Assembly (NCBI GenBank): GCA_023411645.1
Contig: JAEYON010000092.1
Coordinates: 1-8,561, forward strand
Direction: 5' to 3'
From: Bacillota bacterium
GTDB lineage: Bacteria > Bacillota > Clostridia > Acetivibrionales > DTU013
DNA length: 8,561 bases
The translations under genes and the position numbers were made by a program. Position 1 is the first letter of the stretch. Each line of letters starts with the position of its first letter. Of this stretch, positions 1 through 6,688 are shown piece after piece. Under the pieces are notes generated by a model. It did no database searches. It worked only from the letters and a program-made list of their open reading frames with translations, and was not told where the DNA came from.

Positions 1-6
1 TTACAA

Positions 7-26
7 TATAGTAAGTTATAGTAAGT
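7..26. repeat. 10-bp direct tandem repeat, two copies
   Basis: The unit TATAGTAAGT occurs twice, head to tail and exactly. The surrounding 1-60 stretch is very AT-rich and shows no coding potential. With only two copies this may be chance or a slippage product, and no function is visible. Confidence 0.5.
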
Positions 27-135
27 ATAATTAACATAAAATAACTTTATCACTCAATATGGATTGTGTAAAGAAATTTGTTACTGATGTGCCAGGGAAA
101 TCAAAAAATAAAGGGATATAGAAAAAATTATTATG

Positions 136-163
136 ATTACGCGAAATAATAATTTCGCGTAAT
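136..163. promoter_or_regulatory. Perfect 28-bp palindrome upstream of the recombinase gene
   Basis: Arms ATTACGCGAAAT (136-147) and ATTTCGCGTAAT (152-163) are exact reverse complements around an AATA centre. It can be read as a DNA palindrome of 11-bp arms with a 6-bp AT-only core, the overall geometry of a Xer recombination site. It can also be read as a 12-bp RNA hairpin. The arm sequence does not resemble the dif arms I know. It sits about 60 bp upstream of the recombinase promoter. No T-run follows on the plus strand, so a plus-strand terminator is unlikely. It could be an operator, a recombinase binding site or a structured element; the sequence does not decide. Confidence 0.6.
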
Positions 164-198
164 ATGGAGGAGTAAAAACAGGCACAAAGTCACAACCA

Positions 199-226
199 TT
201 GCTAAAATGAGTAAAAAAGGTATAAT
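199..226 (+). promoter_or_regulatory. Predicted sigma-A-type promoter of the xerC-like gene
   Basis: A perfect -10 box TATAAT (221-226) is preceded by a 16-nt spacer and a weak -35 box TTGCTA (199-204, four of six consensus bases). Transcription would start near 233, giving a leader of about 45 nt before the ATG at 277. The assignment rests on sequence match and position only. Confidence 0.55.
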
Positions 227-276
227 GTAATTAATTAAACTATAAAATATATCAACTAATTATGAGGTTAAAACAT

Positions 277-1266
277 ATGAAAAACATTAATGAATATGAA
301 ATGCCTCCATTACTTAGAGACTTTTTAAGCTATATGCAAACTATTAAAGGAAAATCAGTTAATACGGTTCAGGTTTATTTTTATGACATCAGAGTATTTC
401 TTCGTTTTATGAAGCTTCATCGCAATCTGGTGGATAAAAAAACGGAATTTGCTGATATTCAAATTACTGATATTGACGTCCCCTTTATTCAGTCCGTTAC
501 CTTAAGTGATTTATACGCATTTATGGCCTATGTCAGCAATGATCGCGACAACTCCTCGTATGCACGTGCCAGAAAGGTCGCCAGTTTGAAAGCTTTTTTC
601 AAATATATGACATATAAGGCAAAGCTTATTGATGCGAATCCTGCCACCGAGCTGGAATCTCCAAAGATACTCAAGCGGCTGCCCAGGTACCTTAATATTG
701 AAGAAAGCAAGCAATTGTTAAACTCCGTAGAGGGTGAGTTTTCTGAGCGCGATTATGCAATTATAACACTTTTTCTCAACTGTGGACTGCGTCTGTCCGA
801 ATTGGTCGGAATCAACCTTAGTAATATCAAAGGAGCTGTACTGTCCGTCATCGGTAAAGGCGACAAAGAACGTAGTATACCTCTGAACAGCGCTTGTATC
901 AAGGCATTGGAGGATTATATGAAAGTGCGCCCAAACAATGGCGTAAAGGATCGTAATGCGTTGTTTCTCAGTGAACGCAGGCAGCGAATCAGCAAAGAGT
1001 CTGTTCAAAAGATCGTGAAAAAGTATATTAAATCTGCCGGACTTGATCCTGAACGTTACTCCACCCACAAGCTTCGTCATACGGCAGCTACATTGATGTA
1101 CAAATATGGAAACGTTGATATCCGTTCTCTGCAGGAGCTGCTTGGCCACGAAAGCATCTCTACAACACAGATATATACTCATTTGGATAGCAATCAACTA
1201 AGGGATGCTGTGAACAGTAATCCCCTTGCTGATTTTAATAAGGATTTACATATTAAAAAATGTTAA
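277..1266 (+). CDS. xerC: XerC-like tyrosine recombinase
   Basis: Site-specific DNA recombinase of the lambda-integrase family, 329 residues. Xer proteins cut and rejoin DNA through a 3'-phosphotyrosine intermediate, classically to resolve chromosome dimers at dif. An N-terminal core-binding (SAM-like) domain covers roughly residues 10-120 and the catalytic domain roughly 140-310. All expected catalytic residues are present: R172 (GLRLSE), K194 (GKGDKE), H264 and R267 (HKLRH), H291 (LLGHES) and nucleophile Y300 (IYTH). The start at 277 has GAGGT at 264-268 with a good spacer; the in-frame ATG at 262 overlaps that ribosome site and is rejected. The protein is about 30 residues longer than usual XerC/XerD (about 300), owing to an acidic insertion near residues 48-75. 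I recall similar long forms from other clostridia. Whether it is the dif-acting Xer or a paralogue cannot be told here. No phage or transposon genes adjoin it. Confidence 0.9.
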   Translation: MKNINEYEMPPLLRDFLSYMQTIKGKSVNTVQVYFYDIRVFLRFMKLHRNLVDKKTEFADIQITDIDVPFIQSVTLSDLYAFMAYVSNDRDNSSYARARKVASLKAFFKYMTYKAKLIDANPATELESPKILKRLPRYLNIEESKQLLNSVEGEFSERDYAIITLFLNCGLRLSELVGINLSNIKGAVLSVIGKGDKERSIPLNSACIKALEDYMKVRPNNGVKDRNALFLSERRQRISKESVQKIVKKYIKSAGLDPERYSTHKLRHTAATLMYKYGNVDIRSLQELLGHESISTTQIYTHLDSNQLRDAVNSNPLADFNKDLHIKKC

Positions 1267-1327
1267 TTATAATGATACCGTTGTCTTATTAAGTTCGCCA
1301 TGGATCTGGATAACCGGAACAACTTAG

Positions 1328-1361
1328 CTCAGCGGATAGTCTAAATAAACTGTCCGCTGAG
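1328..1361 (+). terminator. 13-bp hairpin in the spacer after the recombinase gene (weak terminator or leader structure)
   Basis: CTCAGCGGATAGT (1328-1340) pairs with ACTGTCCGCTGAG (1349-1361) across an 8-nt loop, with one G-U wobble. It lies 61 nt after the xerC-like stop and 34 nt before the LCP start. It is the only strong stem in this spacer. The following bases (GGTTACAATTTTG) hold only a short, displaced T-run, so it is a poor fit to an intrinsic terminator. It may instead protect an mRNA end or sit in the LCP leader. Confidence 0.4.
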
Positions 1362-1395
1362 GGTTACAATTTTGATTATAATGAGGTTTTAATAA

Positions 1396-2490
1396 ATGGA
1401 CATGCGTAAGTTTTACTTTATATTAACATTGATTGTCTCCATTGTGCTTTTTATTTCCGGCGCAGGTGTGATATACTATGTGAACGCTCATATGGTTCAT
1501 AATGAAGATATAGTCTATAATCCTGAAGATGATTCGCTTTCTAATATTTTCCGACCTCTTGTTCAGAACAAGGAGCCTTTCAATGTACTTTTAATCGGTG
1601 GCGATAGAGTTAATAAGAACGCAGATACAATTATGATTGCTAATTTTAACCCGGAAACAACGAAGATCAGTATAATGTCAATTCCTCGTGATACAAAGGT
1701 CACGATTAAGAATAAAGAACGGAAAATAAACTATGCATTTCCAAGCGGCGGCATTGAATTGAGTGTAAAGACTGTTTCAGAACTGCTGGATGTAAATATC
1801 AAATATTATATATTTGTAGACACGGAAGCTTTCAGGAAGATAATCGACCTTCTGGACGGTGTGAACTATTATGTTCCTGCAGATCTGGATTATGATGACC
1901 CCACACAGAATCTACATATTCATCTGAAGAAAGGTCAACAAGTCCTGGATGGAAAACATGCCGAGCAATTTGTGCGCTTCCGCAAGCCAAACAGATGGAC
2001 AAAGGAAGTCAAAAAATATTATGACGGCAGTGATATTAAAAGAACAGAAGCACAGCAGAACTTTATAAAAGAGCTAATGAAGCAGAAGCTGACCCTTCAA
2101 TATCTTCCTAAGCTCACAAGTGTTATAAATGCAGTATTTGACAACGTGGAAACAAATTTCACGCTTAATGAGGTTTTGAAAATGACCAGCTTTGTAAGCA
2201 AATTCAAAACCGACAATATAAATTTCATACCTATGCCCGGAACTACATATGACGCATCGCCATGGTATTATTTATGTGATGTAACAGAGGCCAGAAAGAT
2301 TATGAAGGAAAGCTTCCTTTGCAACGACGCATTTGTGACGGTTGATGCCGGTGCAAAGGAAGTCTATAAAAATTATAAAATGACTCAGGCTCCGAAGGCG
2401 ACTAGAGCAACAGATAATAACAAGGATGTTACTGTGGACAACCCTTCTAATGCAGATACTTCTATCACGGGCTCGGACCAAGATCCTTAG
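1396..2490 (+). CDS. LytR-CpsA-Psr (LCP) family cell-wall glycopolymer ligase
   Basis: 364-residue membrane-anchored enzyme. LCP proteins move lipid-linked glycopolymers such as wall teichoic acid or capsular polysaccharide from undecaprenyl pyrophosphate onto peptidoglycan, outside the membrane. A short basic start (MDMRK) leads into one transmembrane helix at about residues 5-28, giving N-in/C-out topology. The LCP domain spans about residues 62-230: NVLLIGGDR (63-71), ADTIM (76-80), the phosphate-binding SIPRDT (95-100), KINYAF (110-115), VRFR (193-196) and DIKRTEAQQ (213-221). A basic insertion of about 12 residues (197-210) precedes the last motif. The tail from about 331 is rich in Thr, Asn and Asp and probably disordered. 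The start is supported by GAGGT at 1383-1387. No glycosyltransferase genes adjoin it, so the polymer is unknown. Older 'LytR transcriptional regulator' labels for this family are misleading. Confidence 0.92.
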   Translation: MDMRKFYFILTLIVSIVLFISGAGVIYYVNAHMVHNEDIVYNPEDDSLSNIFRPLVQNKEPFNVLLIGGDRVNKNADTIMIANFNPETTKISIMSIPRDTKVTIKNKERKINYAFPSGGIELSVKTVSELLDVNIKYYIFVDTEAFRKIIDLLDGVNYYVPADLDYDDPTQNLHIHLKKGQQVLDGKHAEQFVRFRKPNRWTKEVKKYYDGSDIKRTEAQQNFIKELMKQKLTLQYLPKLTSVINAVFDNVETNFTLNEVLKMTSFVSKFKTDNINFIPMPGTTYDASPWYYLCDVTEARKIMKESFLCNDAFVTVDAGAKEVYKNYKMTQAPKATRATDNNKDVTVDNPSNADTSITGSDQDP

Positions 2491-2561
2491 GAAATCCATT
2501 AGTTACGGCATTACTCTGTGTTATTGTTGCACCAGGTTCATTAATTACTTATAACTGATCA

Positions 2562-3995
2562 TTACTTCAGGCCGCAAAACACCTTATATGCGTTGTATGT
2601 TGTATATATGTCCACCTTGCTTGTGATTTCAAAAGGAGAATGCATTGATAAAACTGCAATACCGCAGTCGAGCACATCAATGCCAAGATTGGCCGCATAT
2701 TGCGCTATGGTCCCTCCCCCGCCTTCATCTACCTTACCAAGCTCGCCCGTTTGCCAGATGATGTTATTGTCGTTGAAAAGCTTTCTGACTTCCCCTACGA
2801 ATTCTGCACTGGCATCGCTGGCGTCGTATTTACCCCTTGAGCCGGTATACTTTTGCAGCACAATTCCCCGTCCCATATATGTGGCGTTTGACTTCTCGTA
2901 AACATTGTCATAGTTGGGATCCACTGCGGCGTTTACATCGGCTGAAAGCATTTTTGACTTCGAAAGGCATGCGCGGACCTTCAAATCTGAATAATCGTTG
3001 CAGGTCAGTGCGACCAGATTGGCCAGGAAATCCTGCAGCAGGTTTGATTGAGCTCCTGTGTTTCCCATGCTTCCGATCTCTTCCTTGTCTGTCAGCAGGC
3101 AAACTGCAGTACGCTCCGGAACAGAAATATCCAAAACTGCTTTTAATGCCGGATAAGCGCAGACTCTGTCGTCCTGGCCGTATCCGCCCACCATGCTCTT
3201 GTCAAGCCCGACATCCCTCGCTTTCTGTGCCGGTACGATCTCTAGCTCCGCAGATTGGAAATCTTCCTCAACAATTCCATATCTTTTGTTCAGTATGTCT
3301 AGAATATTCAGCTTGACCTTATCCTTCACTTTTTCATCCTTATATGGAATGGAGCCAAGCAATAAATTCAAGCCTTCTCCGGTAACAGCTTCACTCATTT
3401 TCTTCTGCATTTGTTCCCTTGCAAGATGGGGCAGTAAATCGGTGATATTAAAAACAGGATCGTCGTCCTGTTCACCTATGACGATTTCGACTGGCGTACC
3501 ATCACCCTTGATTACTACGCCATGGATAGCAAGGGGAATTGTTAGCCATTGGTATTTCTTCAAACCGCCATAATAGTGGGTTTTGAAGTATGCCAGTTCA
3601 GTGTCCTCGTAAAGAGGATTCTGCTTTAAGTCTATACGCGGCGAATCGATATGGGAGCCGAGTATGTTGACGCCTTCTTCCATAGGCCGGTTTCCAATAA
3701 CCGCAAATACAGCCGATTTTTTTCGATTGACATGATAAACCTTTGTTCCTGGTTTCACTACGGCATTGTTTTTAAGCAGATCCTCAAGTTTGACGAAACC
3801 AGCTGCAACAGCCATTTTTTCAGCATTTATTGTAAACTCTCTCTCTGTCTTGGAAATGTCTAAGAAATGCTTATATTCTTCACTGAAATCAAAGCTTTTT
3901 TTGATTTCATCATCGGATGCATGTTCCCAGATTCTTTTCTGCTTGAAGGACAGCTTTTCCTGTAGCTTCTGGCCTTCCGTCTTTTCTTCACTCAT
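2562..3995 (-). CDS. apeA: M18-family zinc aminopeptidase
   Basis: 477-residue cytoplasmic metallopeptidase that removes N-terminal residues from peptides, probably during peptide recycling. No signal peptide is visible. M18 enzymes bind two zinc ions in the MH clan fold and assemble as large dodecamers. Family motifs are present in order: GSHIDSPRID (113-122, zinc ligands H115 and D117), GGYGQDDR (270-277, D275/D276), DKEEIGS (303-309, catalytic E305 and ligand E306), SADVNAAVDP (351-360, ligand D353) and SMHSPFE (450-456, ligand H452). A glycine run, DEGGGG (423-428), matches the conserved loop near the C-terminus. The length fits the bacterial family. The start has a strong GGAGG at 4003-4007 with a 7-nt spacer. 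The gene converges on the LCP gene with 71 nt between stops and is divergent from the PHP gene. Family assignment is firm; the natural substrate is not visible from sequence. Confidence 0.95.
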   Translation of the reverse strand: MSEEKTEGQKLQEKLSFKQKRIWEHASDDEIKKSFDFSEEYKHFLDISKTEREFTINAEKMAVAAGFVKLEDLLKNNAVVKPGTKVYHVNRKKSAVFAVIGNRPMEEGVNILGSHIDSPRIDLKQNPLYEDTELAYFKTHYYGGLKKYQWLTIPLAIHGVVIKGDGTPVEIVIGEQDDDPVFNITDLLPHLAREQMQKKMSEAVTGEGLNLLLGSIPYKDEKVKDKVKLNILDILNKRYGIVEEDFQSAELEIVPAQKARDVGLDKSMVGGYGQDDRVCAYPALKAVLDISVPERTAVCLLTDKEEIGSMGNTGAQSNLLQDFLANLVALTCNDYSDLKVRACLSKSKMLSADVNAAVDPNYDNVYEKSNATYMGRGIVLQKYTGSRGKYDASDASAEFVGEVRKLFNDNNIIWQTGELGKVDEGGGGTIAQYAANLGIDVLDCGIAVLSMHSPFEITSKVDIYTTYNAYKVFCGLK

Positions 3996-4059
3996 TATCG
4001 TTCCTCCTATATAAAATGTTGTCTTACTTTTTACAGAGTCTCGTATGGTGCCTCATTTT

Positions 4060-4088
4060 ATTATATACCAAATAATTCATTTTATAAA
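4060..4088 (-). promoter_or_regulatory. Predicted promoter of the M18 aminopeptidase gene
   Basis: On the minus strand a perfect -10 TATAAT (4065-4060) lies 17 nt downstream of a weak -35 TTTATA (4088-4083, four of six consensus bases). Transcription would begin near 4053, leaving a leader of about 57 nt before the ATG. No operator is evident in the leader. Confidence 0.5.
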
Positions 4089-4193
4089 CGCAAAGTGAAG
4101 GATGTCATGGCAATTGAAGCGCTTGTTTCTGCTAATTCGCAGTATCCGTGATTGCGTGAACAGTATTTATATGGATGTATTTAACAAGTGATG

Positions 4194-4222
4194 TTGCTTT
4201 TGACCATTATCAATGCTAATAT
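4194..4222 (+). promoter_or_regulatory. Possible promoter of the PHP phosphoesterase gene
   Basis: TTGCTT (4194-4199) and TAATAT (4217-4222) are separated by 17 nt and lie just upstream of the ribosome site at 4233-4240. Both boxes are degenerate, and the implied start point (about 4229) leaves a leader of under 20 nt. A nearby TTGACC (4200-4205) is a better -35, but has only a 14-nt spacer to TATAAA (4220-4225). This is a weak call made on position. Confidence 0.25.
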
Positions 4223-4245
4223 AAATTTTGTTGAGGAGGGTTCTC

Positions 4246-5037
4246 ATGTTTGATTGCCATATGCACACTAAATTTTCAATTGACAGTAATATGGATGCGG
4301 CTATAGCCTGCAAGACAGCGATTGACCTCGGTCTTGAAGGAATTGCGTTTACGGACCACGTAGATTTTGATTTCCCCGGTGAAGACTTCATGATCGATTT
4401 TGGCCAATACTTTGCTGAAATGACCTCTATCAGGGAACAATACAGTGATAAACTAAAGCTGCTTCATTCCGTTGAGGTTGGCATCCAGCCACATGTTCTA
4501 ACTGAATCCATGTCATTGATCACCGGGTATCCTTTTGATTACGTGCTAGCCTCTGTTCATGTGATGGATGGCGTTGATCCATATATGAGAGAATATTACA
4601 GGAATAAATCTAAAACTGAGGCGTATGAGCGTTATCTTAAGGAAATCTATTTCATGATAAAAAATTTGGAATCCTTTGATATGGTCGGACATTTTGAATA
4701 CATTATTCGTTATGCCAGTTATGCTGACAGGACGTTAAGATATATTGACCACAAAGATACATTAGATTCGATAATGATTGAGCTTATTCAGCAAGGACGC
4801 GGGTTTGAAGTGAATACCGGCACATACAGAAATGAAACCGCTGACGCACAATATGATTTTGAGGTGCTAAAACGCTACCGCGAACTGGGCGGAGAGTTGA
4901 TCTGCCTGGGTTCGGACGCACACAGACTGGAACATATCGGCATAAGGTTTGATTATTTTGCACAAATGCTTCGTGATGCCGGTTTTAAATATACCGTTCA
5001 TTTTGAAAACAGAAAGCCTGTGTTCGATGTATTATGA
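4246..5037 (+). CDS. PHP-domain phosphoesterase, histidinol-phosphatase (HisK/HisJ-type) family
   Basis: 263-residue cytoplasmic metal-dependent phosphatase of the polymerase-and-histidinol-phosphatase (PHP) family. HisK-type members hydrolyse L-histidinol phosphate to histidinol, the penultimate step of histidine synthesis. The multinuclear metal site is recognisable: DCHMH (3-7, H5 and H7), TDH (36-38), E77 in SVEVG, H105 in SVH, H149 in GH, and GSDAH (222-226, D224 and H226). Length fits the family (about 260-280). The ATG at 4246 follows GAGGAGGG at 4233-4240; a TTG 18 nt upstream in frame lies before that ribosome site and is rejected. No other his genes are in the window and the gene appears to stand alone. 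The substrate could therefore be another phosphomonoester, and only the family is certain. It converges on mnmA with 49 nt between stops. Confidence 0.88.
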   Translation: MFDCHMHTKFSIDSNMDAAIACKTAIDLGLEGIAFTDHVDFDFPGEDFMIDFGQYFAEMTSIREQYSDKLKLLHSVEVGIQPHVLTESMSLITGYPFDYVLASVHVMDGVDPYMREYYRNKSKTEAYERYLKEIYFMIKNLESFDMVGHFEYIIRYASYADRTLRYIDHKDTLDSIMIELIQQGRGFEVNTGTYRNETADAQYDFEVLKRYRELGGELICLGSDAHRLEHIGIRFDYFAQMLRDAGFKYTVHFENRKPVFDVL

Positions 5038-5086
5038 TGACTTAACAGCTTATTGACACAACTGTTTGCCAGTACATCAGTATGTG

Positions 5087-6166
5087 TTAATCTATGACTC
5101 CACCGCCCACTACCGAGTCCCTGTCGTAAAAGACCACGGACTGACCAGGGGTAATTGCACGCTGCGGCTCGTCAAACAATACGCGCACCCTGCCATCATT
5201 CAATGGGCTTATTACCGCAGGCGCTTCTTTTGCGGAATAGCGTATTTTTGCGGCGACCTTCATCTCGCCTGTCAGTTTTGGTATGGATATAAAATTTAGA
5301 TCCGAGGCGGTTAATTCAGGGGAAAACACTTCCTTCTCATCACCAAGGACAACAGTATTGTCTTCGGGGTTGATTGCAACGACAAACATAGGCTTGCCGA
5401 AGGATATTCCAAGCCCCTTCCTCTGCCCTACCGTATAATGAATGATTCCCTTATGCATCCCAAGCCTGTTGCCTGAACGGTCAATAAAAAAACCCGGCCT
5501 GATATCAGCGTCGGTATTCTCACTTATATAGCGGCCATAATCATTGTCCTCCACAAAACAAATCTCCTGACTGTCGGGCTTGTGAGCCACCGGAAGGTGA
5601 AGCTCAAGAGCCATTTCACGAACTTTATCCTTTGTAAACTCACCTATTGGAAATAGTGTTCGGGAGAGCTGATCCTGTGTCATGGTGTAAAGCGCATAGG
5701 TCTGATCTTTTGCGGCAGTGACAGACTTTTTCAGCAGATATCTTCCGGTTTCCTCATCCAAGGCGGTTCTGGCGTAGTGACCGGTCGCGATATAATCCAT
5801 ACCCATTGAAACAGCCTTTTGCAGCATGGATTCGAATTTAACAAACCTGTTACACGCAATACATGGATTCGGCGTTCTGCCCTTAAGATACTCCATGTTG
5901 AAGTAATCGATGACCTTTTGCTGAAAAACATCCTTAAAGTTAAGAACATAATAGGGTATCCCAATGCTGTCAGCGACCCTTCGAGCATCATCGACGGCAG
6001 AAAGAGAGCAACAGCCTCCTTCGACATGTTTGCGGTCTTCATCCATGTCCGGCCAGATTTGCATGGTAACCCCTATCACATTATAACCCTGCTCTAGCAA
6101 AACAGCAGCTGCGACCGAACTGTCTACGCCGCCGCTCATTCCAAGCATTACTCTGCCTTTTGACAT
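5087..6166 (-). CDS. mnmA: tRNA-specific 2-thiouridylase MnmA (TrmU)
   Basis: 359-residue cytoplasmic enzyme that thiolates C2 of U34 in the anticodons of tRNA-Lys, tRNA-Glu and tRNA-Gln. It activates the uridine with ATP and receives persulfide sulfur that originates from a cysteine desulfurase. The PP-loop SGGVDSS is at 11-17. Catalytic C102 lies in TPNPCIACN (98-106) and its partner C203 in SQEICFV (199-205). ATGHYAR (127-133) and HYTVGQRKGLG (243-253) are further family signatures. The C-terminal beta-barrel ends with the typical GQSVVFYD (341-348). Length is standard. A GGCCS segment (50-54) adds two cysteines in the N-terminal domain. The ATG lies only 7 nt after the scaffold gene stop, so translation is probably coupled; the closest ribosome-site candidate is AGGTG within that junction. 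This is the last gene of the minus-strand sulfur operon. Confidence 0.97.
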   Translation of the reverse strand: MSKGRVMLGMSGGVDSSVAAAVLLEQGYNVIGVTMQIWPDMDEDRKHVEGGCCSLSAVDDARRVADSIGIPYYVLNFKDVFQQKVIDYFNMEYLKGRTPNPCIACNRFVKFESMLQKAVSMGMDYIATGHYARTALDEETGRYLLKKSVTAAKDQTYALYTMTQDQLSRTLFPIGEFTKDKVREMALELHLPVAHKPDSQEICFVEDNDYGRYISENTDADIRPGFFIDRSGNRLGMHKGIIHYTVGQRKGLGISFGKPMFVVAINPEDNTVVLGDEKEVFSPELTASDLNFISIPKLTGEMKVAAKIRYSAKEAPAVISPLNDGRVRVLFDEPQRAITPGQSVVFYDRDSVVGGGVID

Positions 6167-6173
6167 GCCTCAC

Positions 6174-6617
6174 CTATCCCTCATCGTCTATCTCGTGATG
6201 TACGTCTTCACACCTTCTGCAGCAGCCTACGCAGTCGCTTTCATCAGCAAGGCCATTTTTCATTTTGTAGTCTGTGATTGCTGCCTGAATAGCTTCCTCA
6301 GCGAGATTGGAGCAATGCATTTTAACCGGCGGCAAGCCGTCCAATGCTTCAGCAACTGCCTTATTGGTGATTTTCAGTGCTTCATCAACAGTCTTACCCT
6401 TCACCAGTTCGGTAGCCATACTGCTTGTTGCAACAGCGGCCCCGCAGCCAAAGGTCTTGAACTTTGCATCTACGATCACATTATCTACAATTTTCAAATA
6501 CATTTTCATTATATCGCCGCACTTCGGATTACCTACCTGACCGACACCGTCTGCGTCTTCTATTTCTCCCACATTTCTTGGGTTTGAAAAATGATCCATC
6601 ACTTTTTCGCTATACAT
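6174..6617 (-). CDS. nifU: NifU/IscU-type Fe-S cluster assembly scaffold
   Basis: 147-residue cytoplasmic scaffold on which Fe-S clusters are built with sulfur from the neighbouring desulfurase before transfer to target proteins. The three invariant cluster cysteines are C33 (GNPKCGD), C58 (TFGCGAA) and C102 (VKMHCSNLA), with D35 of the usual CGD motif. LPPVKMHCS is the partner-recognition segment. Beyond the normal end of an IscU-like domain there is a tail of about 25 residues with C129, C132, C133 and C136 (CVGCCRRC), followed by HH and acidic residues. It lacks the separate thioredoxin-like Nfu domain of full-length NifU. Three consecutive ATGs occur at 6623, 6620 and 6617. The ribosome site GAGGG (6625-6629) is correctly spaced only for the third, which also gives the family's usual MYSEKVMDHF start. 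It lies 71 nt downstream of the desulfurase stop. Confidence 0.95.
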   Translation of the reverse strand: MYSEKVMDHFSNPRNVGEIEDADGVGQVGNPKCGDIMKMYLKIVDNVIVDAKFKTFGCGAAVATSSMATELVKGKTVDEALKITNKAVAEALDGLPPVKMHCSNLAEEAIQAAITDYKMKNGLADESDCVGCCRRCEDVHHEIDDEG

Positions 6618-6688
6618 CATCATTCCCTCTTTCTATGGCTTCATTCGCCTGTGATATTTGTCTGCTTATGTTATCAGAATTGTTCATG

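Noticed and set aside
166..172. GGAGGAG, a near-perfect Shine-Dalgarno sequence, just after the 28-bp palindrome
   Set aside because: No ATG, GTG or TTG lies at a usable distance. The next ATG (207) is 34 nt away and opens only seven codons. Probably an orphan match or a remnant.
262..276. In-frame ATG at 262 as the start of the recombinase gene
   Set aside because: It overlaps the GAGGT ribosome site (264-268) that is properly spaced for the ATG at 277, and has no ribosome site of its own.
718..1197. Long antisense open frame inside the recombinase gene, and similar frames opposite the other genes
   Set aside because: These are mirror frames of well-supported conserved genes, with no recognisable domains.
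1320..1372. tRNA-like fragment (TAGCTCAGCGGATAG resembles a D-arm; GGTTACAAT resembles part of a T-arm)
   Set aside because: There is no matching acceptor stem, anticodon stem or spacing, and the D-arm-like bases are better explained as one side of the 13-bp hairpin.
1377..1382. TATAAT just upstream of the LCP gene as a -10 box
   Set aside because: Transcription would start after the ribosome site at 1383-1387, and no -35 box is correctly placed.
2491..2561. Terminator in the spacer between the converging LCP and aminopeptidase genes
   Set aside because: Only stems of about five base pairs with long loops can be drawn and no T-run is present.
4228..4245. TTG at 4228 as an upstream start of the PHP gene
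   Set aside because: It lies before the ribosome site GAGGAGGG (4233-4240), which serves the ATG at 4246; family members also start near the DCHMH motif.
5038..5086. Bidirectional terminator between the PHP gene and mnmA
   Set aside because: Only short competing stems (such as ACTG/CAGT and TGACACA/TGTGTTA with a long loop) are present, without a T-run on either strand.
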